DNA of 14,159 nucleotides from an uncultured Sphingomonas sp. (GTDB lineage Bacteria > Pseudomonadota > Alphaproteobacteria > Sphingomonadales > Sphingomonadaceae), in NCBI GenBank assembly GCA_946886845.1, contig CAMPJH010000025.1, positions 1-14,159 on the forward strand, given 5' to 3'. Made by a program: the position numbers and the translations under genes. The notes beneath the pieces are model-generated. The model saw only the letters and a list, made by a program, of their open reading frames with translations. It made no database searches and was not told the DNA's origin. Every line of letters begins with the position of its first letter. Positions within the stretch are counted from its first letter, which is position 1. This document shows, in pieces, positions 8,055 through 14,159 of this stretch.

Positions 8055-8639
8055 ATGGCCGTGAACGAGGGGGCAACTGAGTCGCCGCAAGCCGACGCGC
8101 TGGCGGAAATCGAGCGGCTGCGCGACAAGATCGCGCAGCTCGAGCAACGCGTTCGACAGCTCGACGAGCTCGCCCACCAGGATTCGCTGCTCGAGCTTCC
8201 CAACCGCCGCGGCTTCATGCGCGCGCTGGAAAGCCTGATCGGCCGGGTGGCGCGCTACGGCGAAAGCGCGGCGATGCTGTTTGTCGACATCGACGGGCTC
8301 AAGCGGATCAACGACGGCTACGGCCACAAGGCCGGCGACGAGGCACTCATCCACATCGCGACCCTGCTCAGCCAGGGAATCCGCAAGAGCGATTGCGTCG
8401 CCCGCCTCGGCGGCGACGAGTTTGGAATCCTCCTCGCTCACGCCAGCGAAGAGAGAGCGCTCGAGACCGCCGAGCGGCTAACCGCCGAAATCGACGGCAG
8501 CGAAAAGGACTGCGACGGAAACCCGCTGACCCTGGGGGTCGCGATTGGCGTGACGATGATCGAACCGGACGACTCGCCCGATGCCGTGATCGCCCGCGCC
8601 GACCAGGCGATGTATCTGCAGAAATCGGCGGCGGCCTAG
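8055..8639 (+). CDS. Minimal GGDEF diguanylate cyclase
   Basis: The 194-residue protein is predicted to make cyclic di-GMP from two GTP. It has no signal peptide, membrane segment or recognisable sensor domain. Residues about 13-40 are a short charged heptad-like helix ([20 protein letters not shown]), probably a dimerising coiled coil. The GGDEF domain follows: [12 protein letters not shown] (43-54), [20 protein letters not shown] (76-95) with metal-binding Asp78, and the active-site GGDEF at 119-123. The product-inhibition I-site RxxD is present as R110-K-S-D113, exactly five residues before GGDEF. Both catalytic and inhibitory sites thus look intact. The ATG at 8055 lacks a clear ribosome binding site. 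The gene diverges from purE, and its TAG shares bases with the convergent gpmA stop. What input it senses is unknown; a partner acting through the coiled coil is one possibility. Confidence 0.93.
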   Translation: MAVNEGATESPQADALAEIERLRDKIAQLEQRVRQLDELAHQDSLLELPNRRGFMRALESLIGRVARYGESAAMLFVDIDGLKRINDGYGHKAGDEALIHIATLLSQGIRKSDCVARLGGDEFGILLAHASEERALETAERLTAEIDGSEKDCDGNPLTLGVAIGVTMIEPDDSPDAVIARADQAMYLQKSAAA

Positions 8640-9322
8640 CGCTCGCTGAGATAATAGCTGTCGATGACCGCAAGGTCGTCGGCAAGCTCGTAGACCAGCG
8701 GCTGACCGGTCGGAATCTCGACCCCGACAATCTCGTCATCGCCGATGTTGGACAGATGCTTGACCAGCGCCCGGATCGAATTGCCGTGGGCGGAAACCAG
8801 CACCCGCCGTCCGGACCGAAGCGCCGGTGCAATCGCTTCGTCCCAACAGGGGAGCACGCGCGCGATCGTGTCCTTGAGGCTCTCGGTCCGCGGCACCTCG
8901 ACTCCCTCGTAGCGGCGGTCGCCGCTTACGTCATAGGGGCTGTCCGGCTCCAGCGGCGGCGGCGGAATGTCGAACGAGCGGCGCCAGATCCTGACCTGCT
9001 CGTCGCCGACCTTGTCGCGCATCTCCTGCTTGTTGAGGCCGGTCAGCCCGCCATAGTGGCGCTCGTTGAGCCGCCAGTCCTTGGTTACGGGAAGCCACAA
9101 CCGGTCCATCTCGTGCAGCGTCAGGTGAAGGGTGCGGATCGCCCGGGTCAGGACGCTGGTGAAGCAGCAGTCGAAGTCGAGTCCCTTTTCGACCATCAGC
9201 GTACCGGCGGCGCGGGCCTCGGCTATGCCCTTTTCGCTGAGGTCGACGTCCCACCAGCCGGTGAAGCGGTTCTCCAGGTTCCACTGCGACTGGCCGTGGC
9301 GGAGCAGGACGAGCGTGGGCAT
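8636..9322 (-). CDS. gpmA: 2,3-bisphosphoglycerate-dependent phosphoglycerate mutase
   Basis: This cytosolic enzyme interconverts 3- and 2-phosphoglycerate in lower glycolysis or the Entner-Doudoroff route. The 228-residue product has the histidine phosphatase motif [10 protein letters not shown] with the phospho-accepting His9, Arg60 in LTRAIRTL, Glu87 in [15 protein letters not shown] and the second catalytic His179 in [10 protein letters not shown]. The [13 protein letters not shown] segment (20-32) and the full length place it with GpmA and not with shorter broad-specificity phosphatases. The start ATG (9322-9320) overlaps the stop of the upstream M14 gene by one base (TGATG), suggesting re-initiation by the same ribosomes. 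Its TAG stop occupies the palindrome CTAG (8636-8639), which also contains the stop of the convergent GGDEF gene. Confidence 0.97.
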   Translation of the reverse strand: MPTLVLLRHGQSQWNLENRFTGWWDVDLSEKGIAEARAAGTLMVEKGLDFDCCFTSVLTRAIRTLHLTLHEMDRLWLPVTKDWRLNERHYGGLTGLNKQEMRDKVGDEQVRIWRRSFDIPPPPLEPDSPYDVSGDRRYEGVEVPRTESLKDTIARVLPCWDEAIAPALRSGRRVLVSAHGNSIRALVKHLSNIGDDEIVGVEIPTGQPLVYELADDLAVIDSYYLSER

Positions 9323-10491
9323 CAGCCCTTCGCTCCCTCCAGCTGCCGCGCCTTGTCAGCGGTCGCGGTCTTCAGATCGGGCAGGATCGCGTGCAGCGCA
9401 TCGAGGCAGGCGCGGGCCAGATGCTTCGACCGCTCGGGCGACCAGCCATAGAGCGGATCGGGAAGGTCGAAATTGTCCTTGAACGGCATTTCCAGGGTCA
9501 TCGACACGCAGCCGTAGCGCTCCGCCAGCTGGGTCGTCGACATCGACATATTGGCAGCGCCGGGCGCCGGGATCTCATAGCCGTGGCGAGTCTGGAAATC
9601 GGGCGAGATCCGCTCGAGCGTATCGCTGAACGTCTTGAACAGCCGGCTCTGGCGCTCGGTGATCGACGGAATGCCCTCGAAACCGGCGAGGAAATTGGCG
9701 GGGATCGCCTCGTCGCCGTGGATGTCCATCGCGAAGTCGACCCCGGTCTCGTCCATCGCGTTGCGGACCCACAGCACTTCCGGGCTCTTCTCGGCGGACG
9801 GGGCGTGCCATTCGCGGTTGAGATTCATGCCGGCGGCGTTGGTCCTCAGGTGGCCGCGGCGCGAACCGTCGGGGTTCATGTTGGGAACGATCCGGAAGGT
9901 GAGCGCCTTGCGAAGCACCCGAGTCACCGGATCGTCGGTGTCGGTGAGCTTTTCGAGCGCGCCTTCCATCCACCATTCGGCCATGGTCTCGCCGGGATGC
10001 TGGCGGGCGTAGAGCCAAGCGTTGAGCGGTCCCTCGCCGATCGTCAGGCAGTCGATGTCCTGGCCGTCGAGCGACTTGCCGAGCGAGCTGTAGGCAACGC
10101 CTTCGAGCGAGGCGACCGACGTGACGAGGTCGTGGTGCCGCTCCATCGAATAAGGCGCGAAATAGGCGATCCAGACGACCTGCTCGGCCGGAGTGAGGCG
10201 GATCGTCAGCACGCCGTCGGCGTAGCTGGTGCCGTCGATCCGCACCCATTCGTCGCGGTCGGCCGACAGGCAGGCGCGATAGTCGGGCCAGCCGTGGGGG
10301 TAAGCGGACCCCCCGCAATTGGTGATTCGCAGGGTGACCTCGCGGCCCTTGCCGCCGGCGAGGCGGAAGTAGAACCATTGGTAGAAGTCCGACAAATGGT
10401 CGTTGACGATCTCCAGGTCGGCGCTGTCGCCGTCCTGTTTGACGACGCGGATATTACCCGCGTCGAACGCGCTCGAAATCGTGATTGCCAT
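9322..10491 (-). CDS. M14 zinc carboxypeptidase, cytosolic-carboxypeptidase-like
   Basis: The 389-residue protein belongs to the M14 metallocarboxypeptidases, subgroup resembling cytosolic carboxypeptidases (AGTPBP1/Nna1-like). Residues 1-120 form the beta-sandwich N-terminal domain typical of that subgroup (FYQWFYFRL, then [15 protein letters not shown]). The catalytic domain shows the zinc ligands His165 and Glu168 in RQHPGETM and His258 in DIHGDE. The substrate-carboxylate signature NMNPDG...[17 protein letters not shown] (about 204-228) is present, and Glu333 in TLEMPF fits the catalytic glutamate. There is no signal peptide, so it should act in the cytoplasm. The natural substrate of bacterial members is uncertain; removal of acidic or modified C-terminal residues is one possibility. 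The ATG at 10491 has only a closely spaced GAGG. It is the first gene of a two-gene unit with gpmA, joined by TGATG. Confidence 0.92.
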   Translation of the reverse strand: MAITISSAFDAGNIRVVKQDGDSADLEIVNDHLSDFYQWFYFRLAGGKGREVTLRITNCGGSAYPHGWPDYRACLSADRDEWVRIDGTSYADGVLTIRLTPAEQVVWIAYFAPYSMERHHDLVTSVASLEGVAYSSLGKSLDGQDIDCLTIGEGPLNAWLYARQHPGETMAEWWMEGALEKLTDTDDPVTRVLRKALTFRIVPNMNPDGSRRGHLRTNAAGMNLNREWHAPSAEKSPEVLWVRNAMDETGVDFAMDIHGDEAIPANFLAGFEGIPSITERQSRLFKTFSDTLERISPDFQTRHGYEIPAPGAANMSMSTTQLAERYGCVSMTLEMPFKDNFDLPDPLYGWSPERSKHLARACLDALHAILPDLKTATADKARQLEGAKG

Positions 10492-10517
10492 GAGCCTCGC
10501 TCGGGATATCGTCGGAA

Positions 10518-10557
10518 GTTGCGGCGGACTGATAGCCGAAAATGCCGCGCCCGCAAC
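10518..10557. other. Inverted repeat in the M14/AEC divergent gap
   Basis: GTTGCGG (10518-10524) and CCGCAAC (10551-10557) form a perfect 7-bp inverted repeat with a 26-nt spacer. It lies between the divergent starts at 10491 and 10589, so it could be an operator or an mRNA leader hairpin. In such GC-rich DNA it could also be chance. I see no convincing -35/-10 pair for either gene in this 97-bp gap. Confidence 0.25.
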
Positions 10558-10588
10558 CGCGAGAGGGGCCGCGACCTGGGGGACAAGA

Positions 10589-11533
10589 ATGCCGATCGAC
10601 GCGCCGATGATGATTTCCGCGCTTGCGCCGGTGCTTCTGGTGCTTGGCCTGGGCTATGCCGCCGGCAAGCATAAGAGCTTCGACGAAGACCAGACGCGGG
10701 GTCTCAGCCACCTCGCGCTCACTTATGCGCTGCCGGCGGCGCTGTTCCTCAGCATGGCGCATTTCAAACGCGAAACCCTGATCGAGCAGGCGCCGGTCGC
10801 GCTGGTCATGCTGGTGGGCTATTCCGGGCTTTACATCATTCTGTACCTGCTGCTGCGCGGGGCAAGGTTCACAAAGCTTCGGGCGGCGCTGCTCGGTTAC
10901 ACCTTCGCGTCGAGCAGCGTACCGGTATTCGGGCTCACGGTCCTCGAGCCGATTTACGGCAGCGAGACCGGTTCGGCGGTCGTCGGCCTTGTCTCGTTGA
11001 TCACCAACTTCGCGCAGGTTTCCATCGCCGTCTTCCTGCTGGAGTCCGCGGCGCCGCAACCGGGGGAGCGGGTCTCGTTCATCCGATCGATCGGCCGGGC
11101 GGCCGCCAACCCGCTGGTCTGGGCACCGGTCCTCGGTGGTGTCCTGGCGATCCTCGGCCTGCACCTTTCCCCTTATGCGGCCGGCGCGCTAGGCCCGCTC
11201 GCCGCTGCCGCATCGGGAGTCTCGATATTCGCCTGCGGGCTGGTGCTCGCGTCGCATCGCCTGACCTTGTCGCCGCTCGTCTTGCTGGGATCGCTGGTCG
11301 TCCTGGCGCTGCAGCCGCTGCTGTTCTTCGCCGCCATGAAGCTTGGCGGATTGTCGGGGCTGATGGCCAACGCGTCAGTGGTCGCAAGCGCCTTCCCAAC
11401 GGCGACCATATCGATCCTGTTCGCGCGGCAATATCGGACTGCCGAGGCGGAGGTTGCCAGCATCATGCTGCTCACCACGCTCGGCATGGTGGTGTCGATT
11501 CCGCTGAGCCTGGTTGCAAGCACGTACCTCTGA
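10589..11533 (+). CDS. AEC family transporter (auxin efflux carrier type)
   Basis: The 314-residue protein is an integral membrane carrier of the AEC family; bacterial relatives often move small carboxylates such as malate or malonate, but the substrate here is not readable. The sequence is hydrophobic throughout, with about ten predicted membrane segments in two halves. The first half contains [14 protein letters not shown] (about residues 46-59), the family's LPALLF-type motif, and [17 protein letters not shown]. The second half contains [37 protein letters not shown] and [21 protein letters not shown], all typical of AEC proteins. The ATG at 10589 has GGGGG (10578-10582) six bases upstream and gives normal family length. 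The frame is open back to 10403, but that part is antisense to the M14 gene. It lies 48 bp before galE on the same strand, and could be co-transcribed with it. Confidence 0.92.
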   Translation: MPIDAPMMISALAPVLLVLGLGYAAGKHKSFDEDQTRGLSHLALTYALPAALFLSMAHFKRETLIEQAPVALVMLVGYSGLYIILYLLLRGARFTKLRAALLGYTFASSSVPVFGLTVLEPIYGSETGSAVVGLVSLITNFAQVSIAVFLLESAAPQPGERVSFIRSIGRAAANPLVWAPVLGGVLAILGLHLSPYAAGALGPLAAAASGVSIFACGLVLASHRLTLSPLVLLGSLVVLALQPLLFFAAMKLGGLSGLMANASVVASAFPTATISILFARQYRTAEAEVASIMLLTTLGMVVSIPLSLVASTYL

Positions 11534-11564
11534 CGAGGGGTGCTGGCGTCGGCACGGTTCCTCG
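11534..11564 (+). other. Interrupted hairpin between AEC gene and galE
   Basis: CGAGG (11534-11538) pairs with CCTCG (11560-11564), and inside it GTGC (11540-11543) pairs with GCAC (11552-11555), forming a hairpin with an internal bulge directly after the AEC stop. No T-run follows, so it is not a canonical intrinsic terminator. It could stabilise or attenuate the transcript reaching galE. Evidence is base-pairing by eye only. Confidence 0.25.
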
Positions 11565-11581
11565 GCTAGCGACCGCCACCC

Positions 11582-12583
11582 ATGAGTAAGCTCCCTGTCC
11601 TGGTGACCGGCGGCGCCGGCTATATCGGCAGCCATGCCGTGCTGGCGCTGAGAGACGCCGGATGGCCGGTCGCGGTCGTCGACGATCTGTCGACCGGCAC
11701 CCGCGAGATCGTCCCCGAGGACGTGCCGTTCTATGAGGGCTCAATCGCCGACCAAGCGCTGCTCGACCGGGTGCTTGCCGACCAGAAGAGCCGGGCGATC
11801 ATGCATTTCGCCGGGTCGATCGTCGTTCCCGAATCGATCGAAAAGCCGCTCGATTATTACCGCAACAACACGGTCGCCACCCACGCTCTGATCTCGGCGG
11901 CGGTCGCGGCGGGCGTCGAGCATATCCTGTTTTCCTCCACCGCCGCCGTTTACGGCGCGCCGGAGCGGGTACCGGTTAGCGAGGACGAGCCGACAGCGCC
12001 GATTAATCCTTACGGCGCGTCGAAGCTGATGACCGAGCGAATGCTCGCCGACTGCGCCGCCGCTTACCCGTTCAATTACGGCGCGCTTCGCTATTTCAAC
12101 GTTTCGGGCGCAGACCCCGAAGGCCGCTCGGGCCAGATCGGCAAGGGCTCGACCCATTTGATCAAGGTCGCGGTCGAGGCGGCGGTCGGCAAGCGCGACC
12201 ATGTCGACGTGTTCGGTAGTGATTACCCGACGCCGGACGGCACCTGCATCCGCGACTACATCCACGTCAGCGACCTCGCCGACGCGCATGTGCTGGCGCT
12301 CGAGCGGCTGATCGAGAAGCCGGACGAGAATCTGGTAATGAATTGCGGCTACGGCCGCGGCCTGTCGGTGCTCGAGGTGCTCAATGCGCTCGACCGCGAG
12401 CTCAACCAACCGATCCGACGCGAGATGAAGCCACGGCGAGCCGGCGATCCACCGGCGTTGGTGGCTTCCAACCGGCGGCTTGTCGAAACGCTCGACTGGA
12501 CTCCGCGCTTTGCCGACATCGAGACCCTCGTCCGCCACGCGCTGGAATGGGAGAGGAAGCTGATGGAGCGCTCGAGCCGATGA
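11582..12583 (+). CDS. galE: UDP-glucose 4-epimerase
   Basis: This cytosolic, NAD-dependent short-chain dehydrogenase-type enzyme interconverts UDP-glucose and UDP-galactose, supplying precursors for galactose metabolism and surface polysaccharides. The 333-residue product shows the NAD-binding TGGAGYIG (9-16), VVDDLSTG (32-39), HFAGSIVVPES (75-85), FSSTAAVYG (117-125) with the catalytic serine/threonine region, and the YxxxK pair Tyr144/Lys148 in NPYGASK. RYFNVSGADPEG and PDGTCIRDYIHVSDLADAH are typical of true GalE and not of other NDP-sugar epimerases. The ATG at 11582 has no visible ribosome binding site, so it may rely on upstream translation or be weakly initiated. The stop overlaps the start of the M28 peptidase gene by four bases (ATGA, 12580-12583). 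No exopolysaccharide genes are seen nearby, so its specific pathway cannot be fixed from context. Confidence 0.96.
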   Translation: MSKLPVLVTGGAGYIGSHAVLALRDAGWPVAVVDDLSTGTREIVPEDVPFYEGSIADQALLDRVLADQKSRAIMHFAGSIVVPESIEKPLDYYRNNTVATHALISAAVAAGVEHILFSSTAAVYGAPERVPVSEDEPTAPINPYGASKLMTERMLADCAAAYPFNYGALRYFNVSGADPEGRSGQIGKGSTHLIKVAVEAAVGKRDHVDVFGSDYPTPDGTCIRDYIHVSDLADAHVLALERLIEKPDENLVMNCGYGRGLSVLEVLNALDRELNQPIRREMKPRRAGDPPALVASNRRLVETLDWTPRFADIETLVRHALEWERKLMERSSR

Positions 12584-14159
12584 CGGTGTTTCGGCTGCTC
12601 CTGGCGCCGCTCTCCGCCGCGCTGCTCGCCGCCGCGCCGCCGGCGAGGCAGCCCGAGACCGCCGCTGCGCAACGCGTCCGCGCCGACGTCGAGTTCCTCG
12701 CCAGTGATCATCTCGAAGGCCGCGACACCGAATCGCGCGGCTATGACATCGCCGCCGCCTACGTCGCCGCGCAGTTCCGGGCGATCGGCCTTCAGCCGGG
12801 CGGCGCCAAGGGCAGCTGGTACCTGCAGGTGCCGTTCCGCCGCGCGGGCCATGCGGGGCCGCCGACGGCATCTCTGGCGATCGGCCGCGAGATGTCGGCG
12901 CTGAAGCCGGGCACCGACTTCGCCGTCCGGCCGAGCCTGACCGAACAGTCGCGGACCGTCGACGCGCCGCTGGTCTTCGTCGGTTACGGGGTGAGCGACC
13001 CGCGCCTGAAGATCGACAATTATGCTGGCCTCGACGTCCGCGGGAAGATCGTCGTCGCGATCCAGGGGACGCCCAGGGGGCTTCCAAGTGAAATCGCCGC
13101 CCATCTCGATTCGTCGAAGGCCGTGACCGCCGAGGCCAAAGGCGCGCTCGGGCTGATCGAGATTGCCGGCACCGGGGAACGGCGCGGGTCTACGAGCCTA
13201 TCCTATATTGCCCGCCCGGCAACCGACTGGGTCGATCCCAGCGGCGCGGCCAGCCAAGGCAGCCGGCTCGGCTTGGTCGGCGGCATTTCGCGAGCGCTCG
13301 CGGAGCGCCTGTTCAGGTCGGCGCGCCAGGATTTGTCGAAGGTCCTTGGCACTGCACGGCGGGGCGTCATCCGCGGCTTCGACTTTCCGGCGCGGCTTCG
13401 GCTCAGCGACCGGATGCAGTGGGAGAGCTATACCAGCCCCGAAGTGATCGGGCTGCTGCCCGGCTCCGATCCGGCGCTGAAGAGCGAATATGTCGTGCTG
13501 ATGGGTCATCTCGACCACCTCGGAGTCAAGCGTGACGCCAAGCCCGGCGAGGACGCCATCTACAATGGCGCGCTCGACAATGCCGCCGGGGTGGCGACGA
13601 TGCTCGAGGCGGCGCGCGAATTCGCCGGATCGGGCAGGCCGCCGCGCCGGTCGGTCCTGTTCATCGCCAACACCGGCGAGGAGCGCGGCCTTCGCGGCGC
13701 CGATTATTTCGCCGCCAATCCGACTGTCCCGATCGACAAGATCGTCGGCGTCGTCGACCTCGACATGCCGGTGCTGCTCTATGACTTCACCGACGTCATC
13801 GCGTTCGGCGGCGAGCATTCGACGGTCGCCCGGAATATCGCCGAGGCGGCCAGATCGATGGGAATCGCGGTGTCGCCCGACCCGATGCCGCAGGAGGCGA
13901 TCTTCGTCCGCTCCGACCATTACCGTTTCGTGACTCGCGGAATCCCGGCGATCCTGCTGATGACCGGCTATGCCAACGGCGGCGAGGCGCAATGGAAGCG
14001 CTTCTTCGCCGACATCTATCACAAGCCCGGCGACGACCTGAGCCAGCCGATCCGCTGGGACCAGGGCGCGCGCTATGCCGAGCTCAACTACCGGATCGCG
14101 CGCGAGCTGGCGGATGCCGACCAGCGGCCCTTGTGGTACCAGGGCGATTATTTCGGCGA
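12580..14159 (+). CDS. Secreted M28 family zinc peptidase, cut by window end
   Basis: At least 526 residues are present and the frame is still open at the window edge, so the C-terminus is missing. Residues 1-19 form a signal peptide (MTVFRLLLAPLSAALLAAA), placing the enzyme in the periplasm or outside. M28 members with this layout are aminopeptidases. A PA-like insert is suggested by LVFVGYGVSDPRLKIDNYAGLDVRGKIVV-type sequence (about 131-159). The co-catalytic zinc site is complete: His310 in GHLDHLG, bridging Asp333 in ALDNAAG, catalytic Glu367 and zinc-binding Glu368 in NTGEERG, Asp395 in VDLDMP, and His481 in YHKPGDD; SDHYRF (445-450) is also typical. The start ATG at 12580 overlaps the galE stop by four bases, so the two genes are very probably co-transcribed and translationally coupled. 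Why a peptidase is paired with galE is not evident. Confidence 0.94.
   Translation, partial: MTVFRLLLAPLSAALLAAAPPARQPETAAAQRVRADVEFLASDHLEGRDTESRGYDIAAAYVAAQFRAIGLQPGGAKGSWYLQVPFRRAGHAGPPTASLAIGREMSALKPGTDFAVRPSLTEQSRTVDAPLVFVGYGVSDPRLKIDNYAGLDVRGKIVVAIQGTPRGLPSEIAAHLDSSKAVTAEAKGALGLIEIAGTGERRGSTSLSYIARPATDWVDPSGAASQGSRLGLVGGISRALAERLFRSARQDLSKVLGTARRGVIRGFDFPARLRLSDRMQWESYTSPEVIGLLPGSDPALKSEYVVLMGHLDHLGVKRDAKPGEDAIYNGALDNAAGVATMLEAAREFAGSGRPPRRSVLFIANTGEERGLRGADYFAANPTVPIDKIVGVVDLDMPVLLYDFTDVIAFGGEHSTVARNIAEAARSMGIAVSPDPMPQEAIFVRSDHYRFVTRGIPAILLMTGYANGGEAQWKRFFADIYHKPGDDLSQPIRWDQGARYAELNYRIARELADADQRPLWYQGDYFG

Noticed and set aside
7941..8441. An upstream extension of the purE frame that would make a 327-residue protein.
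   Set aside because: It is antisense to the GGDEF gene, and the GTG at 7940 with AGGA upstream gives the normal 160-residue PurE.
10403..10588. An upstream extension of the AEC transporter frame, adding 62 residues.
   Set aside because: It overlaps the start of the M14 gene on the other strand, is not hydrophobic like the family N-terminus, and the ATG at 10589 has a good ribosome binding site and gives normal length.
11741..13087. A 448-codon minus-strand open frame opposite galE and the M28 gene.
   Set aside because: It crosses the junction of two confidently identified genes, is Arg/Ala-rich and resembles no family; it is a composition shadow.

Overview
The window looks like chromosomal DNA from a high-GC alphaproteobacterium, most likely a member of the Sphingomonadales. 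Supporting points are the strong G/C preference at third codon positions, the sphingomonad-like sequences of LepA, PurE/PurK, GpmA and the secreted protein at 547-1635, and a short repeat at 7433-7452 of a kind I recall as common in sphingomonad genomes. The assignment rests on recognition and not on a database search. There is no rRNA, tRNA, CRISPR array, transposase, integrase or phage gene. The region is ordinary, densely packed core chromosome.

Layout: (1) 1-505, minus: N-terminal 168 codons of lepA, cut by the window start. (2) 547-1635, plus: an uncharacterised secreted protein diverging from lepA. (3) 1640-2707, minus: an AI-2E-family membrane transporter, convergent with (2). (4) 2903-5746, plus: a two-domain M16 zinc-peptidase lipoprotein. 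(5) 5750-6313, minus: a secreted GIN-domain (DUF2807) protein, preceded by two overlapping palindromes that look like BlaI/CopY-type operators. (6) 6379-7940, minus: purE and purK, overlapping by 4 bp, the carboxylation branch of de novo purine synthesis. (7) 8055-8639, plus: a minimal GGDEF diguanylate cyclase. (8) 8636-10491, minus: an M14 carboxypeptidase followed by gpmA, translationally linked. (9) 10589-11533, plus: an AEC-family transporter. (10) 11582-12583, plus: galE, and 12580 to the window end: a secreted M28 peptidase overlapping galE by 4 bp.

Coding density is very high. The longest stretch without a gene is 2708-2902 (195 bp), so no gap exceeds 300 bp. Convergent pairs end 3-4 bp apart or share stop bases, and same-strand neighbours overlap by 1 or 4 bp. 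There is therefore almost no room for classical intrinsic terminators, and I see no convincing one.

I do not see a previously undescribed multi-gene system. The observations most worth a second look are the tandem operator over the promoter of the GIN-domain gene, a dispersed repeat that has become part of the purK reading frame, and the uncharacterised secreted protein next to lepA.
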